From Alphaproteobacteria bacterium (lineage in GTDB: Bacteria; Pseudomonadota; Alphaproteobacteria; Rhizobiales; Devosiaceae), in contig JAHJWO010000042.1 in assembly GCA_018828145.1 (NCBI GenBank), positions 124,001 through 188,000 of the forward strand: DNA of 64,000 nt, in the 5' to 3' direction. The notes below the pieces were generated by a model. It saw only the letters and a list, made by a program, of their open reading frames with translations, was not told the origin of the DNA and did not search any database. Position 1 is the stretch's first letter. Each line of letters starts with the position of its first letter. The position numbers were made by a program, and so were the translations under genes. Below, one piece after another: positions 7,914-17,791 of the stretch.

Positions 7914-10900
7914 ATGTTCCTCACCTCCATCAGCGTCCGCCACCCGGTTTTTGCCACCATGATCATGGTGGCAATCATGGTCTTTGGCATCTCCGCCTAT
8001 CGCAGCCTGCCTATCGAACAATATCCCGATGTCGATTTCCCCATCGTCGCGGTGCTTACGCCCTATACGGGCGCCTCGCCCGAAGCTGTCGAGACCGAGA
8101 TCACCCAGCCCATCGAGGATGCCGTCAACACCCTGAGCGGCATCGAGTCGGTCACCTCGACCTCGAGCGCCGGGCATTCGACCGTCGTCCTGCAGTTTAC
8201 CCTCGAGACCGATGCCGCCGCGGCAGCCCAGGATGTGCGGGACCGGCTGGCGGCGATCGCCGATCAACTGCCGGACGCCGCCGACACCACCCAGGTGCTG
8301 CGCTACAATCCGACGGCCAGCCCCATGCTGTCCCTGGCCCTCAGCAGCCCGACCCGGTCGGTGCTGGAGTTGACATCGCTGGCGGACGACATCGTCACGC
8401 CCGCCCTCACGGCCATTTCCGGCGTGGGCAGTGCCACCGTGGTTGGCGGCCTCGACAACCAGGTCAATATTGCCGTCGACCCTGACCTGCTCAATGCCTT
8501 CGGCATCGGCATTGGCGATGTCGTCTCGGCCCTCCAGCAGGACAACCAGACCCTGCCCTCCGGCTCGATCATCGAAGGCATGCTGGTCCAGACCGTGCAG
8601 ATCAATGCCGAAGTGGCCACCATTGAAGGCTTCCGCGATATCGTGGTTGCCAGCAATGGCGGCGAGACCGTGACCGTCGGCGATGTCGCGACGGTCACCC
8701 AGGGTCCGTCCGATACGGATGGCCTCGCCTTCCGCGATGGCGAACAGGCGCTTGCCATCGACGTGGTCAAGATCGAGGGCGGCAATACGGTCGCCATTGC
8801 CCATGCCGTCGAAGAGGCTGTCGCCGCACTCAACGAGAATGGCAGCCTGCCTGAGGACGTAGCGATCGACGTGCTGCAGAACTCGGCCGAGCCGATCGAG
8901 CAGAATTTCGAGACCGTTCAGGCCACCCTGGTCGAAGGTGCTTTGCTCGCCGTAGTGATCGTGTTCCTGTTCCTCAACTCCTGGCGCTCGACCATCATCA
9001 CCGGCCTCACCCTGCCCATCTCGATCATCGGCACCCTGACCGTGGTGAGCCTGCTGGGCTTCACTCTCAACATGATGACCATGCTGGCGCTGACCCTGTC
9101 GGTCGGCATCCTGATCGACGACGCCATCGTGGTGCGTGAAAACATCACCCGACACCTGCATATGGGCAAGAACCACATTCAGGCAGCGCTCGATGGCACC
9201 AAGGAAATTGGCCTGGCCGTTCTGGCCACCACGCTATCCATCGTCGCCGTGTTTCTGCCGCTGGCCTTCATGGACGGCATTGTCGGCCGCTTCTTCATGC
9301 AGTTCGGCGTCACGGTCTCGGTAGCTGTGCTGATTTCGCTCTTTGTCAGCTTCACCCTCGACCCCATGCTCTCGAGCGTCTGGTACGACCCGGATTCCCA
9401 GCCTGATGCCAAGCGGGGCCCTATCGGCCGGCTGATCGGCCTGTTCGACAAGGGCTTTGAGCGCCTGGCACATGGCTATCGCGGCGTGCTCCGCTGGTCA
9501 CTGCGCCACCGCATCATCACCATGCTGGTCGCCCTGATGTCCTTCGGCAGCAGCTTCCTGCTCTTTCCGATGGTCGGCGTCGAATTCCTGCCGCCCGCCG
9601 ACAACAGCCAGATCCAGATCGACCTCGAAACCCCGGCCGGCTCGTCCACGGACTATACTGCCGTCAAGGCGCATCAGGTCGAGGCCATTCTGGCCACCAT
9701 GCCCGAGGTCGAGAGCACCTATGCCAGCGTCAATGCCGGCACCGCCTCTGGCGAAAACCGCGCCAGCATTGCGGTGGCCCTGGTTGATCCTGCAGAGCGC
9801 ACCAGCTCGTCCCTGGGAATGACCGCCCCGATCCGCGAGGCGCTGCGTGTCATTCCCGGCGCCAGCTTCGTCGTGACCGCCGGTGGCGGGCTGGGCGGCG
9901 GCGACAGTCCCATCCAGGTCAAGCTGCTGGGAGAAAACCTCGACGGCCTGGCCACTGCCGCTGCGCAGTTGAATGAGGCCATGCTGGCCATTCCCGGCAT
10001 TGTCGATATCGAACTGAGCCTGCAGCAGGCCCAGCCCATGCTCGACATTATGCTGGACCGTCAGGCCGCCAGCGATATGGGCATTGGCGTCCAGGCGACC
10101 GGCTCGGCCCTGCGCGCCATGCTGGGCGGCTCGACCGCTTCGGAATGGACCAACGCGGCCGGAGACCAGCTCGACGTCGTCGTGCGCCTGCCCGAAGCCA
10201 TGCGCCAGAGCGTGGATGCCATTGGCGACCTGCCCATCGCCCAGAGCCAGGGCGATACGTCCACCGCCATCCGCCTCGACCAGATCGCTACAATCGTGCC
10301 CACGCTCGGCCCCAGCGAGATTCACCGCGAGGACCTCACGCGCCAGGTCACGATCAGTGCCAATATCGAGGGCAGCGTGCTGGGCGATGTCACGACGCAG
10401 ATCGATGCCGCGGTTGCCGCGCTCGATCTGCCCGCGGGCGTCAGCATAGCCCAGGGCGGCGATAGCGAGATGCTGGCTGATACCGTGGGCAGCATGGTCT
10501 CGGCATTGCTGCTGGCTGTGATCTTCATCTACCTGGTTCTGGCCAGCCAGTTCGGCAGCTTCCTGCAGCCCCTCGCCATCATGATGGCGCTGCCGCTATC
10601 GCTGGTCGGCGTCATGCTGGGCCTGCTGGTCGGTGGCTCGACGCTGAACATGTATTCCATGATCGGTTTCGTCATGCTGATGGGTCTTGTGGTCAAGAAC
10701 GCCATCCTGCTCGTCGACAATGCCAACCAGCATCGGCGTGAAGGCGCGACGCTGGTTGATGCCCTGATCGAGGCCGGCGGCACGCGCTTCCGTCCCATCA
10801 TCATGACCACGCTGGCCATGATCTTCGGCATGCTGCCACTCGCCCTGGCCATTCACGAGGGCAGCGACCAGAGCGCGCCGATGGCCCATGCGGTGATCGG

Positions 10901-11051
10901 TGGCCTGATCAGCTCGACCCTGCTCACGCTGGTCGTGGTGCCGGTCATGCTGACCTATGTCGATGCGCTGTCACGCTTCGTCGGCCGCTTCCTGCCGCGG
11001 GCGCCAGACCATCACGCGACGCAAACCGAGCCCATGTCCTCGGGCGCCTGA
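7914..11051 (+). CDS. RND-family multidrug efflux transporter, inner-membrane subunit
   Basis: A 1045-residue AcrB-type proton antiporter of normal length with twelve predicted membrane segments and two large periplasmic loops. Proton-relay residues are present: D402 and D403 in [10 protein letters not shown], and K928 in [13 protein letters not shown]. The start [14 protein letters not shown] and the [14 protein letters not shown] segment are typical of hydrophobic/amphiphilic efflux family members. No outer-membrane channel gene follows, so a TolC-like protein encoded elsewhere must complete the pump. Substrate not predictable. Confidence 0.95.
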   Translation: MFLTSISVRHPVFATMIMVAIMVFGISAYRSLPIEQYPDVDFPIVAVLTPYTGASPEAVETEITQPIEDAVNTLSGIESVTSTSSAGHSTVVLQFTLETDAAAAAQDVRDRLAAIADQLPDAADTTQVLRYNPTASPMLSLALSSPTRSVLELTSLADDIVTPALTAISGVGSATVVGGLDNQVNIAVDPDLLNAFGIGIGDVVSALQQDNQTLPSGSIIEGMLVQTVQINAEVATIEGFRDIVVASNGGETVTVGDVATVTQGPSDTDGLAFRDGEQALAIDVVKIEGGNTVAIAHAVEEAVAALNENGSLPEDVAIDVLQNSAEPIEQNFETVQATLVEGALLAVVIVFLFLNSWRSTIITGLTLPISIIGTLTVVSLLGFTLNMMTMLALTLSVGILIDDAIVVRENITRHLHMGKNHIQAALDGTKEIGLAVLATTLSIVAVFLPLAFMDGIVGRFFMQFGVTVSVAVLISLFVSFTLDPMLSSVWYDPDSQPDAKRGPIGRLIGLFDKGFERLAHGYRGVLRWSLRHRIITMLVALMSFGSSFLLFPMVGVEFLPPADNSQIQIDLETPAGSSTDYTAVKAHQVEAILATMPEVESTYASVNAGTASGENRASIAVALVDPAERTSSSLGMTAPIREALRVIPGASFVVTAGGGLGGGDSPIQVKLLGENLDGLATAAAQLNEAMLAIPGIVDIELSLQQAQPMLDIMLDRQAASDMGIGVQATGSALRAMLGGSTASEWTNAAGDQLDVVVRLPEAMRQSVDAIGDLPIAQSQGDTSTAIRLDQIATIVPTLGPSEIHREDLTRQVTISANIEGSVLGDVTTQIDAAVAALDLPAGVSIAQGGDSEMLADTVGSMVSALLLAVIFIYLVLASQFGSFLQPLAIMMALPLSLVGVMLGLLVGGSTLNMYSMIGFVMLMGLVVKNAILLVDNANQHRREGATLVDALIEAGGTRFRPIIMTTLAMIFGMLPLALAIHEGSDQSAPMAHAVIGGLISSTLLTLVVVPVMLTYVDALSRFVGRFLPRAPDHHATQTEPMSSGA

Positions 11052-11081
11052 CGCCGCCACCTCCACGGCGTCAGACAAGCA

Positions 11082-11110
11082 CGGCACCCCGCTTTTCGAG
11101 CGGGGTACCG
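11082..11110 (+). terminator. Hairpin after the RND operon
   Basis: A stem of about 12 pairs with one mismatch (arms around CACCCCGC and GCGGGGTA) lies 31 bases after the transporter stop and is followed within ten bases by a short T-rich stretch (CATTTTT). Probable terminator of the efflux operon. Confidence 0.5.
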
Positions 11111-11213
11111 TTGTCATTTTTAGCCATAACCATTTGAAAATAAAAAGACTTTGCAATGTTGAGGCAATGCGAGGGGCGCAGAGTGAGATTGTTCAAACAG
11201 AAAGGAACATCCA

Positions 11214-11474
11214 ATGAAAAGCCTCTCCATCGCTGCACTGGTCGCCGTCGCCGGCTTCACCGCCCTTCCCACGCTCGCCATGGCCGATACGACCATCCAC
11301 GGCTACGAGGAATCCTCGCTCGAATACGCCCTTGACGCACGCGGCGTTGCCACCGAGCGCGTGGAAGAATGGGGCAGCTATGTCCGCGCCTGGGTTCCGA
11401 ATGGTGCCGGCGGTACGGACATGCAGCTGTTCGATCCCGACACCCTGCAGCAGGTGTCGCCGTTCCGCGGCTGA
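11214..11474 (+). CDS. Small secreted protein of unknown function
   Basis: An 86-residue protein with a clear Sec signal peptide (MKSLSIAALVAVAGFTALPT then LAMA-DT, cleavage about residue 24), leaving a mature chain of about 62 residues. It is acidic, has no cysteine, and includes YEESSLEYALDARGVATERV and a C-terminal LFDPDTLQQV. An AAAGGA site seven bases before ATG supports expression. I do not recognise the family. It stands alone between the efflux operon terminator and a convergent methyltransferase gene, so it is probably monocistronic. Confidence 0.75.
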   Translation: MKSLSIAALVAVAGFTALPTLAMADTTIHGYEESSLEYALDARGVATERVEEWGSYVRAWVPNGAGGTDMQLFDPDTLQQVSPFRG

Positions 11475-11487
11475 TCGGTCAGCGGCT

Positions 11488-11511
11488 GGCAGGCGGCCAC
11501 GGCCGCCTGCC
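11488..11511. terminator. GC-rich hairpin between convergent genes
   Basis: Perfect 11-base arms GGCAGGCGGCC and GGCCGCCTGCC with two bases between lie in the 55-base gap separating the small secreted protein gene from the convergent methyltransferase. No T-run on either side; likely a transcription barrier for both genes. Confidence 0.45.
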
Positions 11512-11529
11512 GCGGTCCAATGCAGAATT

Positions 11530-12348
11530 TCAGTGCGCTGGCTTGCGCGCGCAGATGGCAAAGCGATCCGACGCCAGCCGCTCGGCGGCGCGCCAGAATG
11601 GCATTTTCCCCGCCTGCGCCAGGTGAATGTCCCAGAGATTGCGGTCGACAACGATATCGACAAACCCTGCCTGTTCCAGCAAAGCGACAACCGCCTCCGC
11701 CGGCATGCCATTGTTGAAGTACACCTGCTCGCGAATGCGGCGATGCCGCTCGGCCAGGGCGGGATCCATATTGTGCCCCCTGGTTGGCGGGAGACGCCCC
11801 AGGGCCTTGTTGACGGCGCCATGCAGCCGCGAAACCCAGCTGGGTCTGCCCATATTGCCATCGACAATCAGTAGTCTGCCACCCGGCTTGAGCACACGGT
11901 GCCATTCCGCAAAGGCGGCGGGCACATCCACCAGCGTCCAGACCAGGTGGCGATTGGTGATCGCCTCATAGCTGTCGGCCGGTTCACCGGTATTTTCCGC
12001 GTCGCGGACAATGAAGCGGATATCGGTGCCGCGCTTGGCGGCCTTGGCCCGCGCCTGCGCCAACATGGCATCCGACCAATCCAGTCCGGTTACCTGAAAG
12101 CCCATATCGTTCATCAGGTGAGAGATCACTGCCGTACCGCAGGCCAGGTCGAGCAGTGGCCGCTTCTGTCCCTCGCCCAGATGCTTGCGAATGAGGCGAT
12201 GCCAGCCCCGGCGTTCGGCCTCGCTGAACACCTCATGTCCCACGCTCAGATCGAAAGTCGCTGCGCGCTCGGACCAGAATTCGCGGATCTCGTCGCGAAT
12301 GGAATAATTGCTCAACTCGTTTATATGGATACCCCGGGATGACGCCAA
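11530..12348 (-). CDS. Class I SAM-dependent methyltransferase linked to a metal-chelate importer
   Basis: About 272 residues. The SAM-binding motif I is LLDLACGTAVISHLM, motif II region is FIVRDAENTG, and the post-motif HRVLKPGGRLLIVDGNMG is typical of Ubie/type-11 methyltransferases. No ATG exists near the N-terminus; TTG at 12348 or an in-frame TTG 45 bases downstream are possible starts, so the first residues are uncertain. It is divergent from a periplasmic binding protein, permease and ATPase of the iron-siderophore/B12 class. A role in modifying the imported chelate is inference only. Confidence 0.8.
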   Translation of the reverse strand: MASSRGIHINELSNYSIRDEIREFWSERAATFDLSVGHEVFSEAERRGWHRLIRKHLGEGQKRPLLDLACGTAVISHLMNDMGFQVTGLDWSDAMLAQARAKAAKRGTDIRFIVRDAENTGEPADSYEAITNRHLVWTLVDVPAAFAEWHRVLKPGGRLLIVDGNMGRPSWVSRLHGAVNKALGRLPPTRGHNMDPALAERHRRIREQVYFNNGMPAEAVVALLEQAGFVDIVVDRNLWDIHLAQAGKMPFWRAAERLASDRFAICARKPAH

Positions 12349-12437
12349 CTTGTTGGAATCGCTTTAAAAGATAATTCTTGATTCTGTTTGTCATATTTCA
12401 TAGTGCGGGGTGTCTTTCAACACCGGAGTGCGTGGCA

Positions 12438-13583
12438 ATGTCCATTCGCAACACTGCCCTGGCCGCCTTGGCCGGGACCGTCCTTTTCTTGCCTGTCGCC
12501 AGCCGTGCCGATCCCTTCACCGTCACCGACGTGGCGGGGCGCAAGGTCGCTTTCGATGGTCCGGTGGAGCGGGTCATTCTGGGTGAAGGCCGGCTGATCT
12601 ATGCGCTGGCCGCCATTGAGACGGAAAACCCGTTCGCCCATGTCGTCGCCTGGCGCAACGATCTCAACACGACCGATCTGACCGGCTTCAACAACTACAT
12701 CGCCGCCTTCCCCGAGGCCGCCGACCTCCCGTTCCTGGGCAATCTCACCGATGGCACGCTGCAGACCGAAACGGTGGTCGATCTGGCACCCGACGTCATG
12801 ATCCTGACCATCGGCTCCAAGGCCGCGGCAGACGAGGTCAAGCTCGAGGAAATGCTCGACCAGGTCGGCGTGAAGCTGGTCTATGTCGATTTCCGCGAGC
12901 ACATCATCGACAATACCGAGCCCAGCCTGCGCGTGCTTGGCCAACTCTTCGACAAGAGCGAACGCGCCGAGGAAATCATCGATTTCTGGGATGAGCAGAC
13001 TGCCCGCGTGACTGACGTCCTGGCCAGGGCCAATCCGGAAAAGCCGGTTGTCTTCATGTATCGCGCAGCGGGTCTGGGCGATTGCTGCGGCAGCTTCGGC
13101 ACCGACAATTACGGCAAGATGGTCGAAATGGCCGGCGGCATCAATCTGGGTGCGGAATTCCTGCCCGGCTATACCGGCACGATCAATCCCGAGCAGGTCA
13201 TCGCCTCCAATCCCGAAATCATCGTGGTGACCGGTTCAGACTGGACCAATTCACCCTCAGCCAGCGGTGATGGCCCCGCCTATGTCAATGTCGGCCCGAA
13301 CGCCGCCAGCACGGCAGCCCAGAGCCGCGAGGCCCTGGCGGCACTGATGGAGCAGCCGGCCTTTACCGACGTGCAGGCCGTGACCGATGGCAAGGTCTAT
13401 GCCATCTGGCACCAGTTCTATGCCAGCCCCTACCAGTTTGCCCCGATCCAGCAGCTGGCCAAGTGGTTCCACCCCGAGCTCTTTGCCGATCTCGATCCGG
13501 AAGCAACCTTCCGCGAGTTCCACGAGCGCTTCCTGCCGGTGCCCTACCAGTCCGGCTACTGGCTGGCATTGAACGAGGAATAG
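12438..13583 (+). CDS. Periplasmic substrate-binding protein, siderophore/cobalamin-type ABC importer
   Basis: A 381-residue class III binding protein (FecB/BtuF type) with a signal peptide ending near ASRADPF. Starts at MSIRNTALAAL, with GGAG nine bases upstream. The N-terminal lobe opens with FTVTDVAGRKVAFDGPVERVI and the C-terminal lobe carries NPEIIVVTGSDW. An unusual adjacent cysteine pair occurs in GDCCGSFGTDNYGK. It is the first gene of a three-gene importer operon whose permease starts three bases after its stop. The ligand (ferric siderophore, heme, or a corrinoid) cannot be told from sequence alone. Confidence 0.88.
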   Translation: MSIRNTALAALAGTVLFLPVASRADPFTVTDVAGRKVAFDGPVERVILGEGRLIYALAAIETENPFAHVVAWRNDLNTTDLTGFNNYIAAFPEAADLPFLGNLTDGTLQTETVVDLAPDVMILTIGSKAAADEVKLEEMLDQVGVKLVYVDFREHIIDNTEPSLRVLGQLFDKSERAEEIIDFWDEQTARVTDVLARANPEKPVVFMYRAAGLGDCCGSFGTDNYGKMVEMAGGINLGAEFLPGYTGTINPEQVIASNPEIIVVTGSDWTNSPSASGDGPAYVNVGPNAASTAAQSREALAALMEQPAFTDVQAVTDGKVYAIWHQFYASPYQFAPIQQLAKWFHPELFADLDPEATFREFHERFLPVPYQSGYWLALNEE

Positions 13584-13586
13584 CTG

Positions 13587-14654
13587 ATGGCAACGGCAAC
13601 CGCCGATGCTGTTGCCAGTGAGGGGCGCGGTCTCTACCGCGCCCTGGCCTGGCGGCGCATCCTGATCATCCTGGGCTTCACCATTGCCCTGGCGCTGAGC
13701 TTCACCATCGACATCGCCTGGGGCCCCGCCCGCTACGCCGTGGGGGACGTCATTGCTGCGATCTTCGCTCCAGCCAGCGTCACCGACCAGGTCAGGGTCG
13801 TGGTCTGGGACATCCGCATGCCCATGGCGCTGATGGCCATCATCACCGGCGCGGCGCTCTCCCTGGCCGGCGCGCAGATGCAGACCATCCTCGCCAATCC
13901 GCTGGCCAGTCCCTTCACCTTGGGCATATCCGCGGCAGCCAGCTTCGGCGCCGCCCTGGCCATCGTGATGGGTGTCTCCATCGTCCCCTTCGCCACCAAC
14001 TTCATGGTGCCGCTCAACGCCTTCGTCATGGCCCTGATCGCCACCCTGGTCATCCACTTCATTTCCCAGGCCCGCGGCGTCACCGTGCAGACCGTGATCC
14101 TGCTGGGCATCGCCCTCGTCTTCACCTTCAATGCCCTGCTGGCCTTCCTGCAATATCTCGCCTCCGAACAGGCGCTGCAAAGCGTCGTATTCTGGACCAT
14201 GGGGAGCCTCACCAAAGCCACCTGGGAGAAGATCTGGATCACCCTGGCTGTATTGGTCTTTGCCATCCCCATGTTCGCGCGCCACGCCTGGGCGCTGACC
14301 GCCATCCGGCTGGGCGAGGACAAGGCCGCAAGCTTCGGGGTCAATGTCCGCGCCATCCGGCTCGAATCCATGCTGATCGTGGCCTTGCTGGCGGCCGTGC
14401 CCGTCAGCTTTGTGGGCACGATCGGTTTTGTCGGCCTGGTCGGGCCCCATGTCGCGCGCATGCTGGTGGGTGAGGACCAGCGCTTCTTCCTGCCCACCTC
14501 CATCCTGGCCGGCGCGCTGCTGCTCTCGGCCACCTCAGTGGTCTCCAAATCCATCCTGCCCGGCGTGGTCTTTCCCATCGGCATCATCACGGCCCTGGTG
14601 GGTGTCCCCTTCTTCTTCTCGCTCATTCTCTCCAATGTGAGGCGGTCATGGTAA
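13587..14654 (+). CDS. FecCD-family ABC importer permease
   Basis: A 355-residue inner-membrane permease of the FecCD/BtuC type with about ten membrane segments. Family marks are DIRMPMALMAIITGAALSLAG near residue 75 and the coupling region IGFVGLVGPHVARMLVGEDQR in the C-terminal third. It overlaps the ATPase gene by seven bases, so the three importer genes are co-translated. It moves the chelate delivered by the upstream binding protein across the inner membrane. Confidence 0.92.
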   Translation: MATATADAVASEGRGLYRALAWRRILIILGFTIALALSFTIDIAWGPARYAVGDVIAAIFAPASVTDQVRVVVWDIRMPMALMAIITGAALSLAGAQMQTILANPLASPFTLGISAAASFGAALAIVMGVSIVPFATNFMVPLNAFVMALIATLVIHFISQARGVTVQTVILLGIALVFTFNALLAFLQYLASEQALQSVVFWTMGSLTKATWEKIWITLAVLVFAIPMFARHAWALTAIRLGEDKAASFGVNVRAIRLESMLIVALLAAVPVSFVGTIGFVGLVGPHVARMLVGEDQRFFLPTSILAGALLLSATSVVSKSILPGVVFPIGIITALVGVPFFFSLILSNVRRSW

Positions 14655-15442
14655 CCATAGCTCTGGACGATATCGGTGCCTATTACGGGCGACGCCTGAC
14701 GGTCACCGGCGTCACCACGCCCCGTTTTTCCTCGGGTGAAATCGTCGCGGTGATCGGCCCCAATGCCGCGGGCAAGTCGACCCTGTTCAAGCGGATGGCG
14801 GGCCTGCTTCCCGGCCCCGGCACAGTGCAGGTCGAAGGGTCGGGCAAGGGCAAGCGCGCCATCAGCTACATGCCGCAGGATACCTCGGCCAATGCGGTGC
14901 TTACGGTCTACGAGTCCATCCTCCTCGCCCGCAAGCAGGGAACTGGCTGGTCCGTGAGCAACGGGGATCTCGTCCTGATCGACGGCGTGATGCAGGCCAT
15001 CGACATTGTCGACATCGCCTTCCGCAATCTCGGGGAACTGAGCGGTGGCCAGCGGCAGTTGGTGAGCATTGCCCAGACCTTGGTGCGCGAGCCCGACATC
15101 CTGCTCATGGACGAGCCCACCAGTGCCCTTGATCTGCACCGGCAGATGGAAGTGCTGGCCTTCATGCAGCAGGTGGCCCGTGACCGCGGTATGATCGTCT
15201 TCATCGCCATCCACGATCTCAACCAGGCCATGCGCTTTGCCGACAAGGCCATTGTCATCGAGCATGGCAGCCTCAAGGGCGTGGGACCGACCAATGAGGT
15301 CATCACCGCCCAGCTGCTGCGCGACGTTTACCGGATCGATGCCCGCATTGAGCCATGCTCGCGCGGCCATCTGCAGATCATCGTCGACAGCGTTGCCGGG
15401 CCCGGAGCGCGAAGCTCCAGCACTGTCGCGCGCGCAGCCTGA
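14648..15442 (+). CDS. ABC importer ATPase (FecE/BtuD type)
   Basis: A 264-residue ATPase: Walker A GPNAAGKSTLFK, Q-loop MPQDTSANAV, signature LSGGQRQLVSIAQ, Walker B ILLMDEPTSALD, and switch histidine in IAIHDLNQA. This is the usual layout for iron-chelate importers. It is the last gene of the importer operon. The dehydroquinase gene converges from the other strand, six bases after its stop. Confidence 0.94.
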   Translation: MVTIALDDIGAYYGRRLTVTGVTTPRFSSGEIVAVIGPNAAGKSTLFKRMAGLLPGPGTVQVEGSGKGKRAISYMPQDTSANAVLTVYESILLARKQGTGWSVSNGDLVLIDGVMQAIDIVDIAFRNLGELSGGQRQLVSIAQTLVREPDILLMDEPTSALDLHRQMEVLAFMQQVARDRGMIVFIAIHDLNQAMRFADKAIVIEHGSLKGVGPTNEVITAQLLRDVYRIDARIEPCSRGHLQIIVDSVAGPGARSSSTVARAA

Positions 15443-15448
15443 CTGCCG

Positions 15449-15880
15449 CTACGCCCTCAGCAGTCTCAGCAGGGACAGGATAGCGGCCTCATAGCCATAG
15501 ACGCCCAGGCCGGCGATCACCGCATCGGCGCGCATCGACACATAGGAGCGGTGATAGATCGGCTCGCGCTTGTGGATATTGGAGATGTGGATTTCGATCA
15601 CCGGGCCTTCGAACATCTTGAGCGCGTCGAGCAGCGCCAGCGAGGTGAAGGTGAAGGCCGCCGGGTTGATGATGATGCCGGAGCCCTCGTCGATCGCCTC
15701 GTGCACGAGGTTGATCAGGGTTTCCTCGCTATTGGTCTGGCGAAACACCACCGAATGTTCGCCCGCAACAGCACGACAATTGGCTTCCACCTCCGCCAGC
15801 GTGGTCGTGCCGTAGATATGCGGCTCGCGCTTGCCCAGCCGGTTGAGGTTGGGACCATTGAGAATGTAGATGGGCTTCAC
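15449..15880 (-). CDS. aroQ: Type II 3-dehydroquinate dehydratase
   Basis: A 143-residue type II dehydroquinase: [20 protein letters not shown] at the N-terminus carries the catalytic tyrosine region, then [36 protein letters not shown] with the catalytic His, and a C-terminal [10 protein letters not shown]. It converts 3-dehydroquinate to 3-dehydroshikimate. The GTG start overlaps the dctM stop in a GTGA quartet and has GGGAG upstream. Location at the end of a TRAP operon, next to quinate dehydrogenase and QuiC genes, argues for a catabolic role in quinate use. Confidence 0.93.
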   Translation of the reverse strand: MKPIYILNGPNLNRLGKREPHIYGTTTLAEVEANCRAVAGEHSVVFRQTNSEETLINLVHEAIDEGSGIIINPAAFTFTSLALLDALKMFEGPVIEIHISNIHKREPIYHRSYVSMRADAVIAGLGVYGYEAAILSLLRLLRA

Positions 15881-17187
15881 GGCACGGCTCCCTGATACCC
15901 GAACAGTTTTGGCAGCCAGAGCACGGTCTCGGGGACAAAGGTGAAGACACCCAGGGCGACCAGCAGCCCCAACAGGAAGGGCATGACATCGGCGATCAGC
16001 GACCGCATGGATGAGCCCGAGATACGCGTCATGATGAACAGCAGCAGCCCATAGGGTGGCGTGATCAGGCCAAGCATGATGTTGACCACCACCACGACCC
16101 CGAAATGCACCATGTCGATGCCCAGGGCCTGGGCCGTGGGGATCAGCACCGGCACGATGACGAGCAGGATCGTCGTCCCTTCCAGCACGCATCCGAGGAT
16201 CAGCAGGATGATGTTCACGATGATCAGGAACATCAGCGGATCGAGATCCCAGGAGAGCAGCAGCATGGAAAGGCTGCGCGGGATGTTCTCGATGGTCACC
16301 ACGTAGTTGAAGACCAGTGCCCCGGCGATCAGCATACCGATCGAGGCGGTCGTCTTGGCGCTGAGCAGCAGCGAGCTGTAGAATTCCCGCGCCGTTACGC
16401 TGCGATAGATCACCACGGAGACGATCAGGGCATAGGCTGCGGCCACCGCAGCGGCTTCGGTGGGCGTGGTAACCCCGCCATAGATGCCCCACATCAGCAC
16501 CACCGGCATCATCAGCACCGGGAGGGCTTCCCAGGTCATGCGCGGCAATTGCCGAACCGGCACCGGCGGCTCAATGGGGAAATTCTTGATCCGCGCCGTT
16601 ATGCCGATCTGCACCATCAGGAACAGCGACATCAGCAGACCTGGCACCAGTCCGCCCAAGAACAGGTAGCCAATCGAGGTGTCGGCCACCAAGGCATAAA
16701 GCACCATGGGAATGGAGGGCGGGATGATCGGCCCGATCACCGCCGTGGCGGCAGTCAGCGCTGCGGCATAGGAGGCCGTGTATTTGCCATCCTTGGTCAT
16801 CATGTGCTGCATCATCTTGCCCGATCCGGCGGCATCGGCCACGGCCGAGCCGCTCATGCCGGCAAACACGATCGATTGCAGCACATTGACCTGGGCCAGC
16901 CCGCCGCGGAAACGTCCGACCAGTGCGTCGCACCATTTGAGAAGGCGATCCGACAGCGAGCCGGAGTTCATGATCTCGGCGGCCAGGATGAAGAGCGGCA
17001 CCGCCAGCATGATGTAATTGGAATACATGCCGTTGAGGAACTGCTCGGCCACGATCCCCATGTCCTGCCCGCGCATGAGCAGGTAGAGGATCGATCCGCA
17101 GATCATGGCAAGCCCCATGGGCAGGCCGAAAAAGGCAAGAAAGGTGATGAGCCCGAGGGCAAGCAGGAAGGCCAGGGAAACCGTCAT
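15877..17187 (-). CDS. dctM: TRAP transporter large permease (DctM)
   Basis: A 436-residue, highly hydrophobic DctM/TRAP large subunit with about twelve membrane segments. Start [20 protein letters not shown] overlaps the dctQ stop (ATGA). Family motifs include [28 protein letters not shown], and [13 protein letters not shown]. It forms the sodium-driven channel of the importer. Its stop overlaps aroQ, coupling transport to dehydroquinate dehydration; quinate or shikimate is the likely substrate from context. Confidence 0.93.
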   Translation of the reverse strand: MTVSLAFLLALGLITFLAFFGLPMGLAMICGSILYLLMRGQDMGIVAEQFLNGMYSNYIMLAVPLFILAAEIMNSGSLSDRLLKWCDALVGRFRGGLAQVNVLQSIVFAGMSGSAVADAAGSGKMMQHMMTKDGKYTASYAAALTAATAVIGPIIPPSIPMVLYALVADTSIGYLFLGGLVPGLLMSLFLMVQIGITARIKNFPIEPPVPVRQLPRMTWEALPVLMMPVVLMWGIYGGVTTPTEAAAVAAAYALIVSVVIYRSVTAREFYSSLLLSAKTTASIGMLIAGALVFNYVVTIENIPRSLSMLLLSWDLDPLMFLIIVNIILLILGCVLEGTTILLVIVPVLIPTAQALGIDMVHFGVVVVVNIMLGLITPPYGLLLFIMTRISGSSMRSLIADVMPFLLGLLVALGVFTFVPETVLWLPKLFGYQGAVP

Positions 17188-17702
17188 ACGCCAGAACCCG
17201 CCTTGGTCGGATCGAAATCGTCTTCTTCCCGGCCCCACACGGCGCGTCCACACAGCCAGAGCTGGCGCGCGATCATGGCGACGGCAAAGATGCCATATAT
17301 GGAATAGAGATAGTCGAAGCGGATCTTGAGATAGGCGGTCCGCTCGACCTTCATGAACAGGATGTAGTCGATCACCGCCGGCAGCGAGATGGCGAACAGC
17401 GCCACCAGAGTCAGGCCGGTGATCAGCACCATGCCCCGCTTCAACCTGCCCCGCGCCGCGCCGTAGAGGATGTCGAAGCGGATCTCCTCGCTGTCGCGCA
17501 CCACGAAAGCCGTGCCGAACAGCACCAGCCAGAGCCACATCATCACGCTGACTTCATGCGTCCAGCCGATGGGCAGGTTCAGGAGGTAGCGAAAGACGAT
17601 CTGCAGGATGAAGACTGCAAACATGATGGCCAGCATCAGTGCCAGCAGATTTTCTGCCCTGGCGTGAAGCCAGCCGCCGATGCGGGTGAGAGACGAGGGC
17701 AT
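17184..17702 (-). CDS. dctQ: TRAP transporter small permease (DctQ)
   Basis: A 172-residue DctQ-family protein with four predicted membrane segments (about residues 18-38, 50-68, 90-112, 132-150). The conserved middle MWLWLVLFGTAFVVRDSEEIRFD is visible. It pairs with DctM. It is separated from dctP by 89 bases that hold a strong hairpin, and overlaps dctM by four bases. Confidence 0.92.
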   Translation of the reverse strand: MPSSLTRIGGWLHARAENLLALMLAIMFAVFILQIVFRYLLNLPIGWTHEVSVMMWLWLVLFGTAFVVRDSEEIRFDILYGAARGRLKRGMVLITGLTLVALFAISLPAVIDYILFMKVERTAYLKIRFDYLYSIYGIFAVAMIARQLWLCGRAVWGREEDDFDPTKAGSGV

Positions 17703-17754
17703 GACGGGGACTCCGCTATGTCGGCCGGGTCGACCGAAAATGCCTTGGAGTGAA

Positions 17755-17779
17755 GGACGGCGCCAGAGTGGCGCCGTCC
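17755..17779 (-). promoter_or_regulatory. Intercistronic hairpin between dctP and dctQ
   Basis: Perfect 11-base arms GGACGGCGCCA and TGGCGCCGTCC with a three-base loop begin 12 bases after the dctP stop. There is no T-run, so it is more likely an mRNA-stabilising or partial-termination element that keeps the binding protein in excess over the membrane subunits. Confidence 0.55.
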
Positions 17780-17791
17780 GACTGCGAAGAC

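Noticed and set aside
7209..9176. 655-codon minus-strand open frame over the RND genes
   Set aside because: Composition rich in Asp/Gly/His/Arg repeats typical of the antisense of high-GC coding sequence; the plus-strand AcrB-type product is unambiguous.
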